DNA from: Heterostelium multicystogenum
Taxonomy: Eukaryota > Evosea > Eumycetozoa > Acytosteliales > Acytosteliaceae
NCBI GenBank assembly: GCA_003667245.1
Contig: RCNN01000105.1
Span: forward strand, 17,601 to 81,600
Length of the DNA stretch: 64,000 nt
Direction: 5' to 3'
The notes under the pieces were generated by a model. That model was not told the DNA's origin. It did not search any database and saw only the letters and a list, made by a program, of their open reading frames with translations. Made by a program: the position numbers and the translations under genes. This document shows positions 49,784-62,700 of this stretch, one piece after another; positions within the stretch are counted from its first letter, which is position 1; each line of letters opens with the position of its first letter.

Positions 49784-52700
49784 ATGGCAGAGGTAACAGA
49801 GAATTTCTCTGCTTTACAGTTTTGGAAAGCGGTCGAAAAAAAGAATATATCAACCAATTTCGCTGGCAAAGAGAATCGACCGGTGCCACCGAAGAAATTG
49901 GCATTTCCAATTCTGAAGCCGCCTCCCGCACCCGAGGAAGATGAAATAATGTCGGCGGCACACAAGCTCGAGTGGGGACGAACAGAATGTTACAGGCGCT
50001 TTTTGATTTCTGGAAGAAGAAGGCTATCGAAGTGAAGGAGGAATCGGATCGTTACAACTCAAGACGCAGCACCAGAGCTGGAACAATCGATCTCTCGAAT
50101 ATGCTGCAGAAAACTGATTCACAAGAGTCGCTTCTTTCACCGTCGTCCTTGACTCCAACCACCCCGACCACCCCCACCACACCAATCACACCAACTACAA
50201 CTACAACCACCACAAGCACTGCAGCAATCAAGACACCATCAACATCAGCTTCACCATCGCCAGTTACAGTTCAACCCGACAACACCAACGTCGAGGATCA
50301 CACTCCAAAACAACAGGAAGCAGAGAAGGAAAATGTCGAACAAGCAGACGAAGAAAAAGGTCAACGTTTCAGTGACAGCTACATCAACGATGAGAAGTTG
50401 CGATATTCCAATGCATTCAAGTTTTACATCTGTAGATGAAGATGCAGAGTTGACAAAGCCATCCTATCACCAACAACAGCAGTCTGTCGATATAAAGTCA
50501 AGCGATGACCAGGATCAAAAACCAGACGATGACGACACCTCCTCCTCAACTGGATCCGTCGAGGACTCTGACACCAGCTCACTCGACAGCTACGAAGATA
50601 TATCCGATGCCGACTACTCTGAGGATGTAGTAAAGGACATCACTGAATTGGAATCACAACTCGATCAAACAGAGCTTGACGAACAACAGCAGGATGGAGC
50701 AATCCCAGTCGATCAGGCTTCGACACTCGCCGAGCAGCAGACAACTCTAGCAGGAGCTCAACCAGCAACAGTACAACATGCACTTCCATACGTTCAGCAG
50801 GTCGACAATCCACACCAGCCACAAATTTCAACATTGCCATCTGCCTCACAGGATCGCAATAGTCAAACCTATCGTATCAACTACAGCGAAAATTTGAATG
50901 TCAATCATCCATCTAGCGTACCAATTACTCCACCAAGACCATCTGGAGTCTCTAAAGCATCACCTAAGCGATCGATTGGTGCTACACTTACACGCACAAT
51001 GACAAAAACCTTTGGTAACAAAGAGCAGACAGCCCCATTGGTGGATCACCGCTCTCTGGTCAAAAGCCCAAGAAGGAAAAGGTCAAGATGGACAAGACTG
51101 AGAAAGAGCTACGCAAACAAGAGAAGCGTGAAAAGAAGCGTAAGGATAAGGAACAAAAGAAGAAGAGTAAGAGCAAGAATCTAAAGAAGAGCTTAAGCAT
51201 AACAGACATGAAACAACACAAGTCTCCAAAAGAAAAAGAACCATTGAGTAGGTATTGAATCATAGATAATTCCTTACTTGTATTAACTAACCAACCATCA
51301 TCAGAAATATTTAATGTTAGACTCACCAAGTTGGTGGCAAGCAACGACGGCAATTTACCAAGCTTTATCACATCTGCAATTACTTATCTTTCGAATTCAG
51401 AGAATGTCGATGTATCTTTTGTCTTTAAGGATGCACCACACCGACCCTGCTGTCAAGACTTTGAGAGCATCAGCTGAGAACGGTATGTTACAGCACAGAA
51501 TAGGCGCCGTTACGGCGGATTGATAGGATTCATTTCTAACCATCAATTTGATCATATCGATATTATTAGAACCAATTGATATTTCAAAGATTACAAGTCC
51601 AAGAGTTGTCGGTGGACTCCTTAAGATATTCTTTTTGGAACTACCACAGCCCCTTTTCAACATTAAGTTCTACGACGACTTGCTCGAGATTTGCGAAATC
51701 GAAAAGCCCGAAATCAAGCTGAAGGACTTGCGTGCTCTCATTTGGACTTTGTCACATCTTCGTCGTAATTTGTTGCAGTTGTTTGTTACTTTCTTGACCC
51801 AGAAGTATGTGAACAAATCCCAGAACAAAGCAAATACAATCGCTATTTTAGCATCGACTTTTGGTCCCTCGTTCTTCCGTCCACAAGATGCCAAATTAGC
51901 TGCACTCCACATGTCACAGCGTGAGGATATTCTTCGTCTTATCATTGAGAATCACGAGTATCTTTTTGACGATATGAAGGACAGCAACCTGATCTACAAG
52001 AACGTAGAGGGCAGTTACCAAATCAGCGAAGCTACTGTCGACAAATTGATTGACAAGGCAACCGATCTCTACTACCACCACACCGATCCTTACTTTAGTT
52101 TAGTATTCTTTATCACACACAACCTCTTCATCTCACCAAGCGATCTCGTTGAAAAGCTCATTTCCCTCTACAAGGAGAGCCATGTTGACGATTCATCCAA
52201 GAAGAAGTGGAAGAAGACTCGCTCCACCAAGCGTGAGGCCAAGATCTCTGAGGCAGTCAAGCTGTGGGTCGACTACTGCTACCGTGAGTTGCGTGAAGAC
52301 AAGAAGTTGGCACAAAGAATTCTCAAGGGATTCCCACATCTCGAGACAGTTCTATCCAGTCGTCTCACTCACAAGTTCGCTCTTTCAGATATACTCAAAG
52401 TGCCCAAGCCATTCCAACACACTCACACTCGAACTCGTTCAGCATCGTTTGCTGACACTATCTTGAGTAGTGGAGCATTTAGCAAGGATCCATCAATGGT
52501 CGCCAATGAGATTGCAGAGCAAGCTACTCTCGTTGATTACCAATTATTCTCGAATGTTCGTGGTACCGACTGGGTAACGTTTGATGAATGGCAGCTTTGA
52601 TCCAGCCCTTTGCCCCTATTTATCCAATGCCTTGAAGAGATCAACCACCTGGACCCAATGGGCTATGGGTGAAATCCTTCAGGTTGAGGACAAGGCACAA

Positions 52701-54004
52701 CGTGTTCTTATCATTAACTTGATGGTCGACGTCGCAATTTGCTGTAAGGATTTGTCCAACTATAACACCGCTATTGCCATCTTAAATGCTTTGAAACAAT
52801 CATCATATCAAGCGTTTGACCTCAACATGGGAGTCTGTTCCCAAAGAAACCATTACCAAGATGGACAATCTCAATAGTTCACACTCAGTATGGTTCAATT
52901 TGAACTCCAATTCGTTTACTCAGACCTTACGATCGATCACCATTGCATGTGTCCCACATTTCACCACACTCCGTACTATTCTACAGCAGTTTGAGGCAGC
53001 AGTCCCCACCAAGACAGCTGATGGCGCACGTATCAATGTCGACAAGTTGCGTCAGACTTTCACAATGGTTGTTGAGCTGCAGCGTCTCCAACAACGTCAA
53101 TATCAAATGAAGGCATCCAAGCTCTACTTCCAATTCCAAGAACTCTCAGCTCCATCTATGGAAGATCTTGCCGAACTCTCTTTGAAGATAGAAGCTCCAC
53201 CTGCCGCCAAAGTTAAGAGATACACTATACCAGCTGAGCAACCAAATGTCTCTTGGCAAGACCAAGTCTCAAAGACATTCGATCGTCAACTCACACAAAC
53301 ATCAACAGGTATTGACCTTCCTAGATTGGCTTGCTTCTTCACCGTTGGTGGACAACAGGTGTCAACTGGAGGAAAGATTACAGACATCCATGGAGTTATT
53401 ACTAGTCTCAGCAAACTGCTGTTGGTCGAACAAGATGTCCCAGAAGGAACCGCCACATTGGAAGAGCATCTTGAGAATATAAATATAAAATATCAAGAGT
53501 ACATTCCATTCACCACTTCGCCAGACTCTGATTTGAAGCGTGACATTCTCCGTTACCTCACTGAGGTTTGTGGTGAAGAAAGCAAGATATCGCAGGTGCT
53601 TAAGTGTTGTAACCAGGGTATTATTGCTCCCGCCGTCATCGAGCTGACACTCAACGTTGCCAAAGACCTCCAGTTTATGGACGCCCAAGGTGCATGGAGA
53701 ATCGAGGTTGGCGTCAATGAGACAAGTGGGACCTTTGTCAAGCACATCAAAAAACAAAAAGCCAGATCGCCCAATCCCAAAGACTATTTTGATTTCGAGT
53801 GGACTCTACAGGTCAATCTCGACAGCTCTAATTGTAAGACTATTAAATCGATGGAGATAAAGGTAGTTTCCCATTTCATTCACAACAGAGACATCCGAAG
53901 CTCTCAAGGAACAAGTTCGTAAAGCTTTTACACCCTATTTATTATCGACTCCCGAAGAATCCATCAAAACAATTGAAGTGGCACCAAGTACAACGCAAGA
54001 ATAA
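49784..54004 (+). CDS. RhoGAP-RasGEF fusion protein
   Basis: Start MAEVTENFSALQFWKAV in a good A-rich context; earlier in-frame residues after an AG at 49730 are possible. Order of parts: FWKKKAIEVKEESD, Thr/Pro-rich and Gln-rich linkers, a Lys-rich segment (EKVKMDKTEKELRKQEKREK), then RhoGAP (FVFRMHHTDPAVKTL with the arginine finger; PRVVGGLLKIFFLELPQPLF; KANTIAILASTFGPSFFRPQ), RasGEF N (REM, about 52030-52400) and CDC25-type RasGEF (about 52480-53190; IAEQATLVDYQLF, WAMGEILQ, FDLTWESVPKETI). A C-terminal region of about 270 residues has no clear domain. Introns include 51483-51569. Frame breaks (near 49977, 50008, 50418, 51045, 51432, 52598, 52835 and 53868) are single-base. The protein should turn off Rho/Rac GTPases and turn on a Ras or Rap. 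Confidence 0.85.
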
Positions 54005-54126
54005 ATAATTTATAGATCAAATAATTACAAATCAAATAACAACTACAACCAACAATAAACCCAAAATTAAATTAACCAATGTAAATAATATATAAGCGGC
54101 ACCTAAGCTGTTAGGATTTATTTGTT

Positions 54127-54771
54127 TTATAATAATACAATTGGCATTAAAACAATGGATAATAAATAAATGAGGATTGTTACGGGGTTGAGCTGGTTGG
54201 AAGAGGATATGGTTCCTGTTGGAGGATTAGTAAATTCTGATCCTGTTGTAGGAGTGGTGGGATTCGATGTTGTTGAAGAACTACCTGGAAATGTAAAACA
54301 TTCACCTGATGAGCTTGCGTTGTATACTGAACAGTCGTCTCCTTGGTAACCATCGTCACATTTGCATAGGGAGGTGGAAAATATACATTGTCCATTGTAG
54401 GTACAATCATTCAGGCATCTCTGATAATAGGAAAGTGAGATGTTGTTAAAAGCACTTTGACCTCCAACAGAAACATATACAGGAATTGGGTTACTTATTT
54501 TATGAGCATCGATTTCAGAAAGAATGTTACATATTATACTATCAGTCGTTACTTCTGTAACATTGCATATCTCATTGTTGATTTTAACAATAAGGTCACT
54601 CTCTCCAAAGTTGGCACCAAAGATAGTGAGTTGTTCCGGTGTATTTTGGTAAAACACTTTTGGATATACTAATTTAATACTAACTGAGCAATCAGTATTT
54701 GGGCATTGTGAATAAGATAAATTTACAAATAAGAAAAGAACTAGAAATACTGTGCAATGGAAAGGTAACAT
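54127..54771 (-). CDS. Short IPT/TIG-EGF surface protein C (GPI-type)
   Basis: A single exon of 214 residues in a clean frame. Signal peptide (MLPFHCTVFLVLFLFVNLSYS), one IPT/TIG domain (LTIFGANFGESDLIVKINNE), the usual NPIPVYVSVGGQSAFNNISL stretch, one EGF (CLNDCTYNGQCIF...CKC), a Thr/Pro/Ser-rich linker and a hydrophobic C-terminal tail. This is the same as the last TIG, EGF and tail of surface proteins A and B, without the propeller and earlier TIG repeats. It could be a short ligand, decoy or a family relic that still has a signal peptide. Confidence 0.85.
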   Translation of the reverse strand: MLPFHCTVFLVLFLFVNLSYSQCPNTDCSVSIKLVYPKVFYQNTPEQLTIFGANFGESDLIVKINNEICNVTEVTTDSIICNILSEIDAHKISNPIPVYVSVGGQSAFNNISLSYYQRCLNDCTYNGQCIFSTSLCKCDDGYQGDDCSVYNASSSGECFTFPGSSSTTSNPTTPTTGSEFTNPPTGTISSSNQLNPVTILIYLLSIVLMPIVLL

Positions 54772-55556
54772 TTTAATTAATAAAGTACACTTAATGTAAA
54801 TTATAAGTAAATAAGTTTGTATATTTGATAGAAGTGTAATATAATCAGTCCTTCCTTCCTTTTAAAGAGAAAAAAAAGGATATGATATGATTTGTAAATA
54901 GTTTGGATCTAAATTTAGTTGGAAAATCTGATGGACCTAGCTGACTCAACACACACACTCGCTCACATTTTAAGATAAATAAGGAGAATTTAAAAAACAA
55001 TTTATTTGAATCGATTTTTAAGATGTTTGATTTGATAAGCATTCAGTTGATTGTGGGTGTTGTGGGTGTAAGTTGTGTTTGTGAAGATTGATAGTGTTGT
55101 GGAAGATCCGACGGTTGGACCTTTTGTCAAATCATTGTTGATATTAAAGGAATAGTAATGAGTAAATTTCCAACACCATCATGGTTTCTCATAATACAAA
55201 CATTGTGATCTAAATCATCTTCTACTCCAAATGAAACAAAGTGAATTTTTTTTGTTTGTTTTTATTAGAATAGCTTTAAATTTAGGATTTACAGATATTG
55301 TAGTTAGTAAGTAATAGAGATTGTTGAAAACAAGAATGGATGGATCAACAATCTCCAAACTCCAATGAATCACAATTACAAAAACCAACATCAATCCAAA
55401 TCTCTAATCACAATATATGTTGACAACTCTGACATTGAATTGACTCTACCACATGTGAAATGAACTCATATTTTGACCAGCACAACAATCATTTCAATGT
55501 CCTGTGCTGGGAAAAAGAGAGGTCTAGTTTTTATTATTCCAAAAAACAAAATTATT
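54772..55556. other. Intergenic region containing a surface-gene relic
   Basis: About 785 bp between the short surface gene and the FMN reductase-like gene. Apart from the relic at 55178-55241 I see only AT-rich DNA and simple repeats. Confidence 0.6.
55178..55241 (-). pseudogene. Relic of an IPT/TIG-EGF surface gene
   Basis: About 62 bp match gene A at 26738-26803: both begin CATGGTTTCTCATA and end CTCCAAATGAAACAAAG, with a diverged, 4-bp-shorter middle. On the minus strand it reads FVSFG and then, one frame over, YYEKP-like sequence, the junction between the last TIG repeat and the EGF. The EGF and the rest are absent. It is closer to A than to B (AAATGAAACAAAG against AACTGAAACAAAT). Confidence 0.55.
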
Positions 55557-56219
55557 TTAGGTTTTAATATAATTTTCATGATCTTCATCAAAAAGTAAAC
55601 TATTAAGTTGAGATAATGATTGGTGAACTGCTTGTAAATGACTTGAAAAAAGAGAATTGATGTCTTTTATCTGTCCAACTTCATTATACATGTCCATTTT
55701 AAGTATTAGATTGGGTGTAGTTGGTACTATCTTCATCTTCAAGCCCTTGGTAAGAACTGTTTTGAGATTTGCAGAGGCATCTTTACCTCCATCAGCAAAT
55801 CCGTAGCTAACTATGGCAACTGGCTTTTCTCTCCATTCAATACTGAGGTGGTCGATAGCATTTTTCAGAGGTGCAGGAATACCACCATTGTATTCTGGTG
55901 TAAAGAAAATGAATCCATCAAAAGAACTGATCTTTTCTGCCCATGTTTGGGTCTCTCTTAACTGATAGCCTTTACCCTGCAACAACATTGGAGGATATCC
56001 ATCGTAATGTGGAAGATTCCACTCTTTTAGATCAATCATTTCATACTTTACAGTGGTCTTCTTTAAAAGTCCAGAAGTTTCAACGTACCACTTTGCAATA
56101 GACTCACAAAGTCTACAGCTTCTAATAGATCCTAAAATTAATCCTAATGATTTTACTGATGGTACATCAGAATTATTCTTATTAGTATAGTTATTACTGA
56201 TAATTATATTAGGTTCCAT
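55557..56219 (-). CDS. NADPH-dependent FMN reductase-like flavoprotein
   Basis: A single exon of 220 residues in a clean frame. The flavodoxin-like fold shows LGLILGSIRSCRLCESIAKW (phosphate loop of FMN), FDGFIFFTPEYNGGIPAPLK and NAIDHLSIEWREKPVAIVSY, as in the NAD(P)H-dependent FMN reductase/azoreductase family. An N-terminal stretch of about 25 residues (Asn-rich) precedes the core. It should reduce FMN or a quinone-type substrate; the substrate is unknown. Confidence 0.9.
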   Translation of the reverse strand: MEPNIIISNNYTNKNNSDVPSVKSLGLILGSIRSCRLCESIAKWYVETSGLLKKTTVKYEMIDLKEWNLPHYDGYPPMLLQGKGYQLRETQTWAEKISSFDGFIFFTPEYNGGIPAPLKNAIDHLSIEWREKPVAIVSYGFADGGKDASANLKTVLTKGLKMKIVPTTPNLILKMDMYNEVGQIKDINSLFSSHLQAVHQSLSQLNSLLFDEDHENYIKT

Positions 56220-57113
56220 CTTTTTAATTATAAAGAATGAATTTAAACTGATTTAAAACCAAAGTTAATACTCATCCTATTATTTAGATCAATCATTCAT
56301 ATTAATTCATTTTTATTTATTGATTTTAAATCATACATTCCGATTTATCTGGCTTTTGATTGATCTCTCCCATCTCATAAAAATGGCAGTGCTAAAGTTC
56401 GGTGTACACCATGAAAAGAGACAGAACCCCTATTTTACAAAAAAAATAGTTCTACCCATTATTCTTTGGCCCAATCAATTGTGTTGTTGATCAAATGAAA
56501 AATCGATGTCATAGTTAGTAACAGGGATCTACTACTTTTTACAATCAATATTATATTTATATCCATCAATTCTTCTTTGAGAACACCTACACAAAACTAG
56601 CTTATTCTCTAATAGGAGTGGGATATTGCAAAGCTGATCAATATATAAATAATATTGAAGTTATTAACTTTAAATACAACCTGATTCTTTTAACAAAGTG
56701 GACATTACATTTACAAGATTAAGAAAGAATCAAAAAGTTCATGATTTTCAAGTGGGTCCATCCTTCCTTTTTTGTTTTATATTTCTTGGGTATTCTAAAT
56801 CTTTCCTTACATCACAATCACACCAAATAAAAAATTAAATATTCTCAATACCATTGTTTTATAAAATAGTTTTTACATTTTTTCTTAAAGACTTTTGATT
56901 TTCTTAGAAATTCCCATTGAAAAACTTCAGTTCATTTTTTACCAAGAAATACAATTTTGATGATTCCTGTTTGAATTTTTCCTAATTGCTATGAATATAC
57001 AGAAATGCCTTAGAATTATTATTAACAATTGTAAATTAACTAATATTATTACTAGTATATACATATAGTGTAAATCATAAGAAAACATAATACAAATTAT
57101 ATATTTAACATAA
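56220..57113. other. Divergent intergenic region
   Basis: About 890 bp between two divergent genes. AT-rich with poly-A and poly-T runs. I see no gene. Confidence 0.6.
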
Positions 57114-59742
57114 ATGTCAGTTGCAACTCAATCCAGTTTTATTTCTACTACAACAACTACTACAACATCAACTTCAGTCACACCAAAGAAATCTGCATTT
57201 CCTTTGAAACCAATCAATAATTTTAATAATAATATGAATGTTATTAAACCTGTAAATAACAATAGCAATACACTTGCCGCAACAACTACCACCATTCCGG
57301 CAAACACAAATTCTGCAATAACTTCCTCTACAAATCTATCAGTAAATCCATTAAGCATGAATAATCAAGTTCTACAAAATAATCTAAATATCAGTGGTAC
57401 CAAAGCCATTGGTCACTAATCCTGCCAACAATGGATCAATGTCAAATGCATTCAAACCAATGGCTTTGAATAACAACAATAAATCAACCATTTCACCATC
57501 AAAGCCAACCACATTGAAAGCACCAACCAACAATACTTTACTTATCCACAGATCACCTATTCTCCAATCTACCAACACACAACAACAATACCGCTGGTAA
57601 TAATTCGCCGCCACAAACACAGGTTCAACAACTTCCACAACCAATTTTAACAAACACATCTGCAAATAATTTCACAGATTTGCTCATTGAAAACCAAATT
57701 AACAATGACCAACAACAACAATTGAATTTGCAAAATAATGCCAAACTCAAATTGTCAGTATTGTAAATAATACAAACAATGATCACAGCAACAACATCCA
57801 AGTACAGTAGACACAAACAAATCATTAACGCCACCAACACAGCCACCAGCACTTGGTAGACCAAGTTCTCCTCAACCAGTCTACCAACCCGACATTTTGC
57901 CACAGCAACCTCAACAACAGACTTCTATGCCTCAACATAGTATACAGCCAAAGCTTTTACCTCTTACATATCAACTCCAACAACAACATCAACTCCAACA
58001 ACAACAACTCCAACAACAACAACAACAGCAACAACAGCAACAACCCCAGCAGCAACAACAGCCACAACAACAACCACAACAACAACCACAAGATGTAAAT
58101 AATAATAATAATAATAATAATATGGATATTGTTTTGTACGAAAATGCACAACAAATAGATACAACAAACTTTTGATGACAACTCGATTGTTTTCGTTGAT
58201 AACCAACAGAATAGAGCACAAAAGCAACAAGACAACAATGCGTTATTGTTACAACTTGAGCAATGCAAAAAAGAAATAGAATCATTAAAGAAAGCTCAGA
58301 AGCCCAACAACAGTCCAGCTATCCCTGAAAATACCTACACCTCGAAGTTGGGCATTAAATTCCCTATCGGTCTAAGTACCCAACACAAAACTTTACAAAA
58401 TACACATGTAAGTTGATTACAGCTATTTTTACTGATAACAATTGATAACTAATATAATTGATTATAGCTGTTAAAAGGAAATACAGTAAGAACAGTTGGT
58501 ACAAAAGATAAAAATAGAAGCGCTCAGCAGCCACAGCAAGATAAGACCCAAAAGAAACAGAAACAATTTGATCCTACTATTGTTGAGCAAATAGATTCTT
58601 CGGGCTCAGATGTAGTCGATGAATCCAGTACAATGACCAACCAACCAAACAACAGAAATGCATCACATCAAACCAATACTTCTACAACCACTACCACCAC
58701 AACAACATTGAGTAGTTCCTCAACTATCAATCACAAAGAAGATACCATCGAGAGCTTAAGAGAGCAAATTGAAAAATACAAGAAAAGACTTTACAAACAC
58801 CAAGAAGGCATTGAATGGTGATTTTGATAACAAAGTCAAAAAAGAGGATTCACAGTTCAAAAGCTGACATTGCTTCTTTGATTAAGGCAGAGCTATCAAA
58901 GTTTGGACAACCACCACAAACAGCAACCCAAGTCATTGTCAATCGTGAGCGAGAGAAGGAGTTGGAAGACATAATCCTACAGTTGACTAACTGAGTTGGA
59001 GCAGCAGAAGGTTGCTACCCACCAAAGAATTCACTTAAGGTTAAAGAGCTACAGAAAGAAAACAGTGAATTGAATCATACTATTCCAAACTCAAATTGTA
59101 CGCATAAGTGATTTTGAGCGCACACTCAAACCAAGAGCGAGGAACATGAAATGTTTAAGCTCACCATTCAAACTTACGTTGACAAAACAAACCAAGACCA
59201 CGATGATGAAATGGAAAAAGCCAATAAAAGAATCACTGCACTGGAGGAAGAGAAACTCAAACTAAAGAAAGAGCAGAGAAAGAAATCCAATTGTGGATGC
59301 ATGGTGCCAAGCTGCTTCATGGTAAATTAGTTACTCTACAACAAACTCCGTGAGAATCTATTGAATTCGTCTGATTTACAAGAAATCAATATAGTTGGAA
59401 AGAGGTTTGGAGAACGAGAGCAACTTTAATATGGATGATATTATCAGGAGTCAAGATGGTGAAGATAAAGTTTGTCAATGATGTTGCAGAAGAAAATTTA
59501 GAAGGAGAAAAAGATGCTATGCAGTATGAAGATGGACCCACACTTGAAAACTTCATCTCTTCCTCTATTTTCTCAAAGTGAATATACATCTTCCCTTTTC
59601 CCATTGGAAACTCAATTTTAGCAATATTACTCAAACAAATAACATTAACCTCAGCAATCCAAATGACAACTATAACACACATACAATGAGGGATTGGAAA
59701 ATTAAGGATTCAATAAATTTTTCTAAAATATTATTTAGTTAA
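57114..59742 (+). CDS. Q/N-rich coiled-coil protein, function unknown (many frame breaks)
   Basis: Starts MSVATQSSFISTTTTTTTST. The first half is Thr-, Asn- and then Gln-rich (CAA/CAG run at about 57968-58090). The second half is charged and heptad-like (LLQLEQCKKEIESLKKAQK, KEDTIESLREQIEKYKKRLY, REREKELEDIILQL), so a coiled coil is likely. One intron is near 58410-58468. The reading frame changes roughly every 150-300 bp, so the extent was traced through composition and phase. The end NTHTMRDWKIKDSINFSKIL then a stop at 59740-59742 is inferred. The convergent CTF18 stop is only 33 bp beyond. I recognise no domain. Confidence 0.5.
57968..58090 (+). repeat. CAA/CAG polyglutamine region
   Basis: A long CAA/CAG tract with scattered CCA and CAT codons encodes a Gln-rich stretch in the coiled-coil protein. 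Polyleucine and polyvaline frames opposite it are shadows. Confidence 0.85.
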
Positions 59743-59774
59743 CTAAACACACTTATTTATTAGTTTAGTTTTAT

Positions 59775-62700
59775 TTATAAAAAGTCTTTGATGTAAGCAG
59801 TTTTTTTTAAACAGCATTTGTGAAACCCTCTTGATATTTATATTTAATCTTGGACATACAGTAGACTCACTTTTCTTGGTTTCTGGTGCTATAATATTTA
59901 TTAGATAGTTAAAATGGTAATTAGATTAGGTGGATGAAGTATGCACAGTGGATACTTACATAATTGAATTGGTCTTTTCGAAAAAGTCTTTTTGGAATTA
60001 AAGATTTCTGGATTTATCTTTGGTGTGCTGGGTGGTGTTGGCACCTTGAATGTTGATTCTTTTGGTTTATTTTCTTCTTTATCCAATGGTTTTTGCTTGT
60101 TCTTTTTTATTAACCCTTTTTATACCTATAGAATTATCCAAGTTAAATACATTTTGCAATTAGAATCCAATGACAATAGTATTAAAATTGTTATTTCTTA
60201 CAGCTTGTGAAATAATTTTGCTTCTGGGTATTTGTTAATTGTATATGCTTAATATTTGCTTTATCAATAAAGCTAAATTCAACTAAATGTTAATTTGTCT
60301 TTTGGAATAAATTTGTTGGCGCTATTAGTGTCTGTATGTTTTAAGATGACCATAGTCTATGTACATACGGATTTAATACATATTGTAATTGAGAATTGCT
60401 TGTATTGTTTTCCAATGTATAATTTATATTATAGTATTTCATTATATCTGTTAGATTGTTTAAAACTTTGCTTTTCCTTTTGACTATATAAATGGGGGAT
60501 TTACCTATGGAAAATCAATTATATTAAATCAATTAGTATTATCTCTAATGGATATACCTTTGTTACTTACAGATCTAATTGGCAATGCCAAGATATCAAG
60601 GAATGGAGAAACAAAATCTCTACAAGATGGTCCTTGTGTTAAACTGGCAAATACGGTTGGAGGAACCAATTCAGATTGTAAAAAGGATTCAATGACACTT
60701 TTGTGAATGCTTTTTGCTTGATAAAGTTGAGGTATCCACTTTGTTGGATGACTGGATTTTCGGTGAAAGTGAGGTGCACTTGTTTGTATTGCAAGTGGTA
60801 TCAACGACAGGAATCGTTCATCACGCCACCAAATCAGAATATGTGAACCATTCCAAACAATCCACTGTCTTCTCAAAAAGGTGTAGTCGTTGACCATGTT
60901 CAAATTGAAATTCTCATAAACACCTTCCATAAGTTTATCTGGCTGCGAGAAGCAGGGCATTGTTATCTCTGATTCCACCAACAATTTGTAATAGGTGGTA
61001 TCCTTGGACGAAGATTTACCTTGGAATATATTCTTCCAGAGTTTCGAACAGACCCTTTTCCATGTCTTTTTGTCCAATGATGCTGCTTACACCTTCTTCC
61101 TTAAGGATGCTGGAATTGAGCACGTTTGACTTGGATCTAATGAACTGAAGTGAATTCAAGCAAGAACGAATATCGTGTCCAGTCATATTGATGAGAATAG
61201 ACAGAGCAGAGTCGTCTGCTTTTCATTCCTTCCTTTTGGCAGATATCTTTAAGCCTCGAGATAAGTCGATTGGTTTGTTGGCTTGGTAAAGTTGAACATA
61301 AGTGCTTCATGTCTTAGCTTTTCTAAGCGAAGGGACATACTGGGTCATTACAAATACAAATAATTGGTCTATTAATTCTGGGGAGTACAGTTGCTTTTTT
61401 CCTTTAGGTGCCTTCTTTTCGGTATCTTATTTGGTACTATTTTCATTTTCAAATTCATCCATTAAATCATCATCGCCCTCTTTAGATTCCTCTTGATCTG
61501 ATTTAACAGCACTTAGTTTCTTGCTGTTGGCAATTAGCTTCAATATTAATTCAACTGGACCCTAGAGTTATGTTCTCGAAAGTTAGTTGTGCTGCTATAT
61601 CTTGGTAAATGATATCTTGGTTATAGTTACATTATCGCTTCCAGATATACCATCGATTTCATCTATAATTAAACAATTTGGTTTTCTGATTTCCAAATAC
61701 AAGATTTCATTTCCAGAGCAGCCAGGAATTTACTTTCAAACCTTTCACCTGAACGCTCAGCACTTGCATTGATTTTCAATTGGATTGTAGCCAGCATGTT
61801 TTGCCAAGATGTGTGCCCAAGGTTGTCTTACCAAGTCCTGGTCCACTGTCATCATATGATCTTTATGCACTGGCTGTCCATTTGCATCGAGTCCATTCTT
61901 TTTGGAAATTCTCAAATTTGAATAGGGTACATTCGAATTCTTTTGGAATTTCCAGTTTAATACCTGTTTGTTGTCGGTACCATTTTTTATTTCCAACACC
62001 AGCTTCACTTTCCAGCTGTGGCTTTCAATGGCTTTCGAAATAACACTATAATCCCCAACTCTTAAGCCAAAACAATATATCTTATTTCAATTTCTAAAAT
62101 TATTATCGATCATATTAATTATCTCCATTTTATTAACTATTAACTAACTACTACTTACGTATCATCACTTAATAAATCATGGAAAGACTCAGGCGCATAT
62201 TTATCTACCCATAATCTATTATCTACTTTGATTGTCTGCTTTGTTGTTACCCTATTGCCGTTGTTGGCCATTGGTATTCGATGATTTACTTAGCTTCATT
62301 ATTGACTCTTTATGCTCTTGAAATTTGCTAGTGAAAGTTATATAAGTAAATCATTATTGATAATATTAATAGTTTGTGTTATTTACAGAATCACTTATCT
62401 CAGCATCTAGATCACTAATAGTTTTACCAAGAAGTGATCCACCCATTCTGTTTAGACTAATTCTATTTTCTAACAGACTCTTCAGAATAATAATCGAGCT
62501 CTTCTTCATCTCGCTTGAGTGTGTTGTATATTCTCTTGCCACTGAATGAGGTAATAGTGATCTCATCATCAACTACAAATGCTGTCGATTTTACCAGCAA
62601 AGCTATATTTATCCAAATTCAATTTATATTTCTTCTTATCTATAAAACAATTAATATACAAATGTAATGAAATACAGTAATCTAGATAAGATAATGAATT

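Noticed and set aside
53863..53890. A 28-nt intron near the 3' end of the RasGEF gene
   Set aside because: Too short to be spliced. Removing one T from the TTT run gives a continuous and plausible protein instead.
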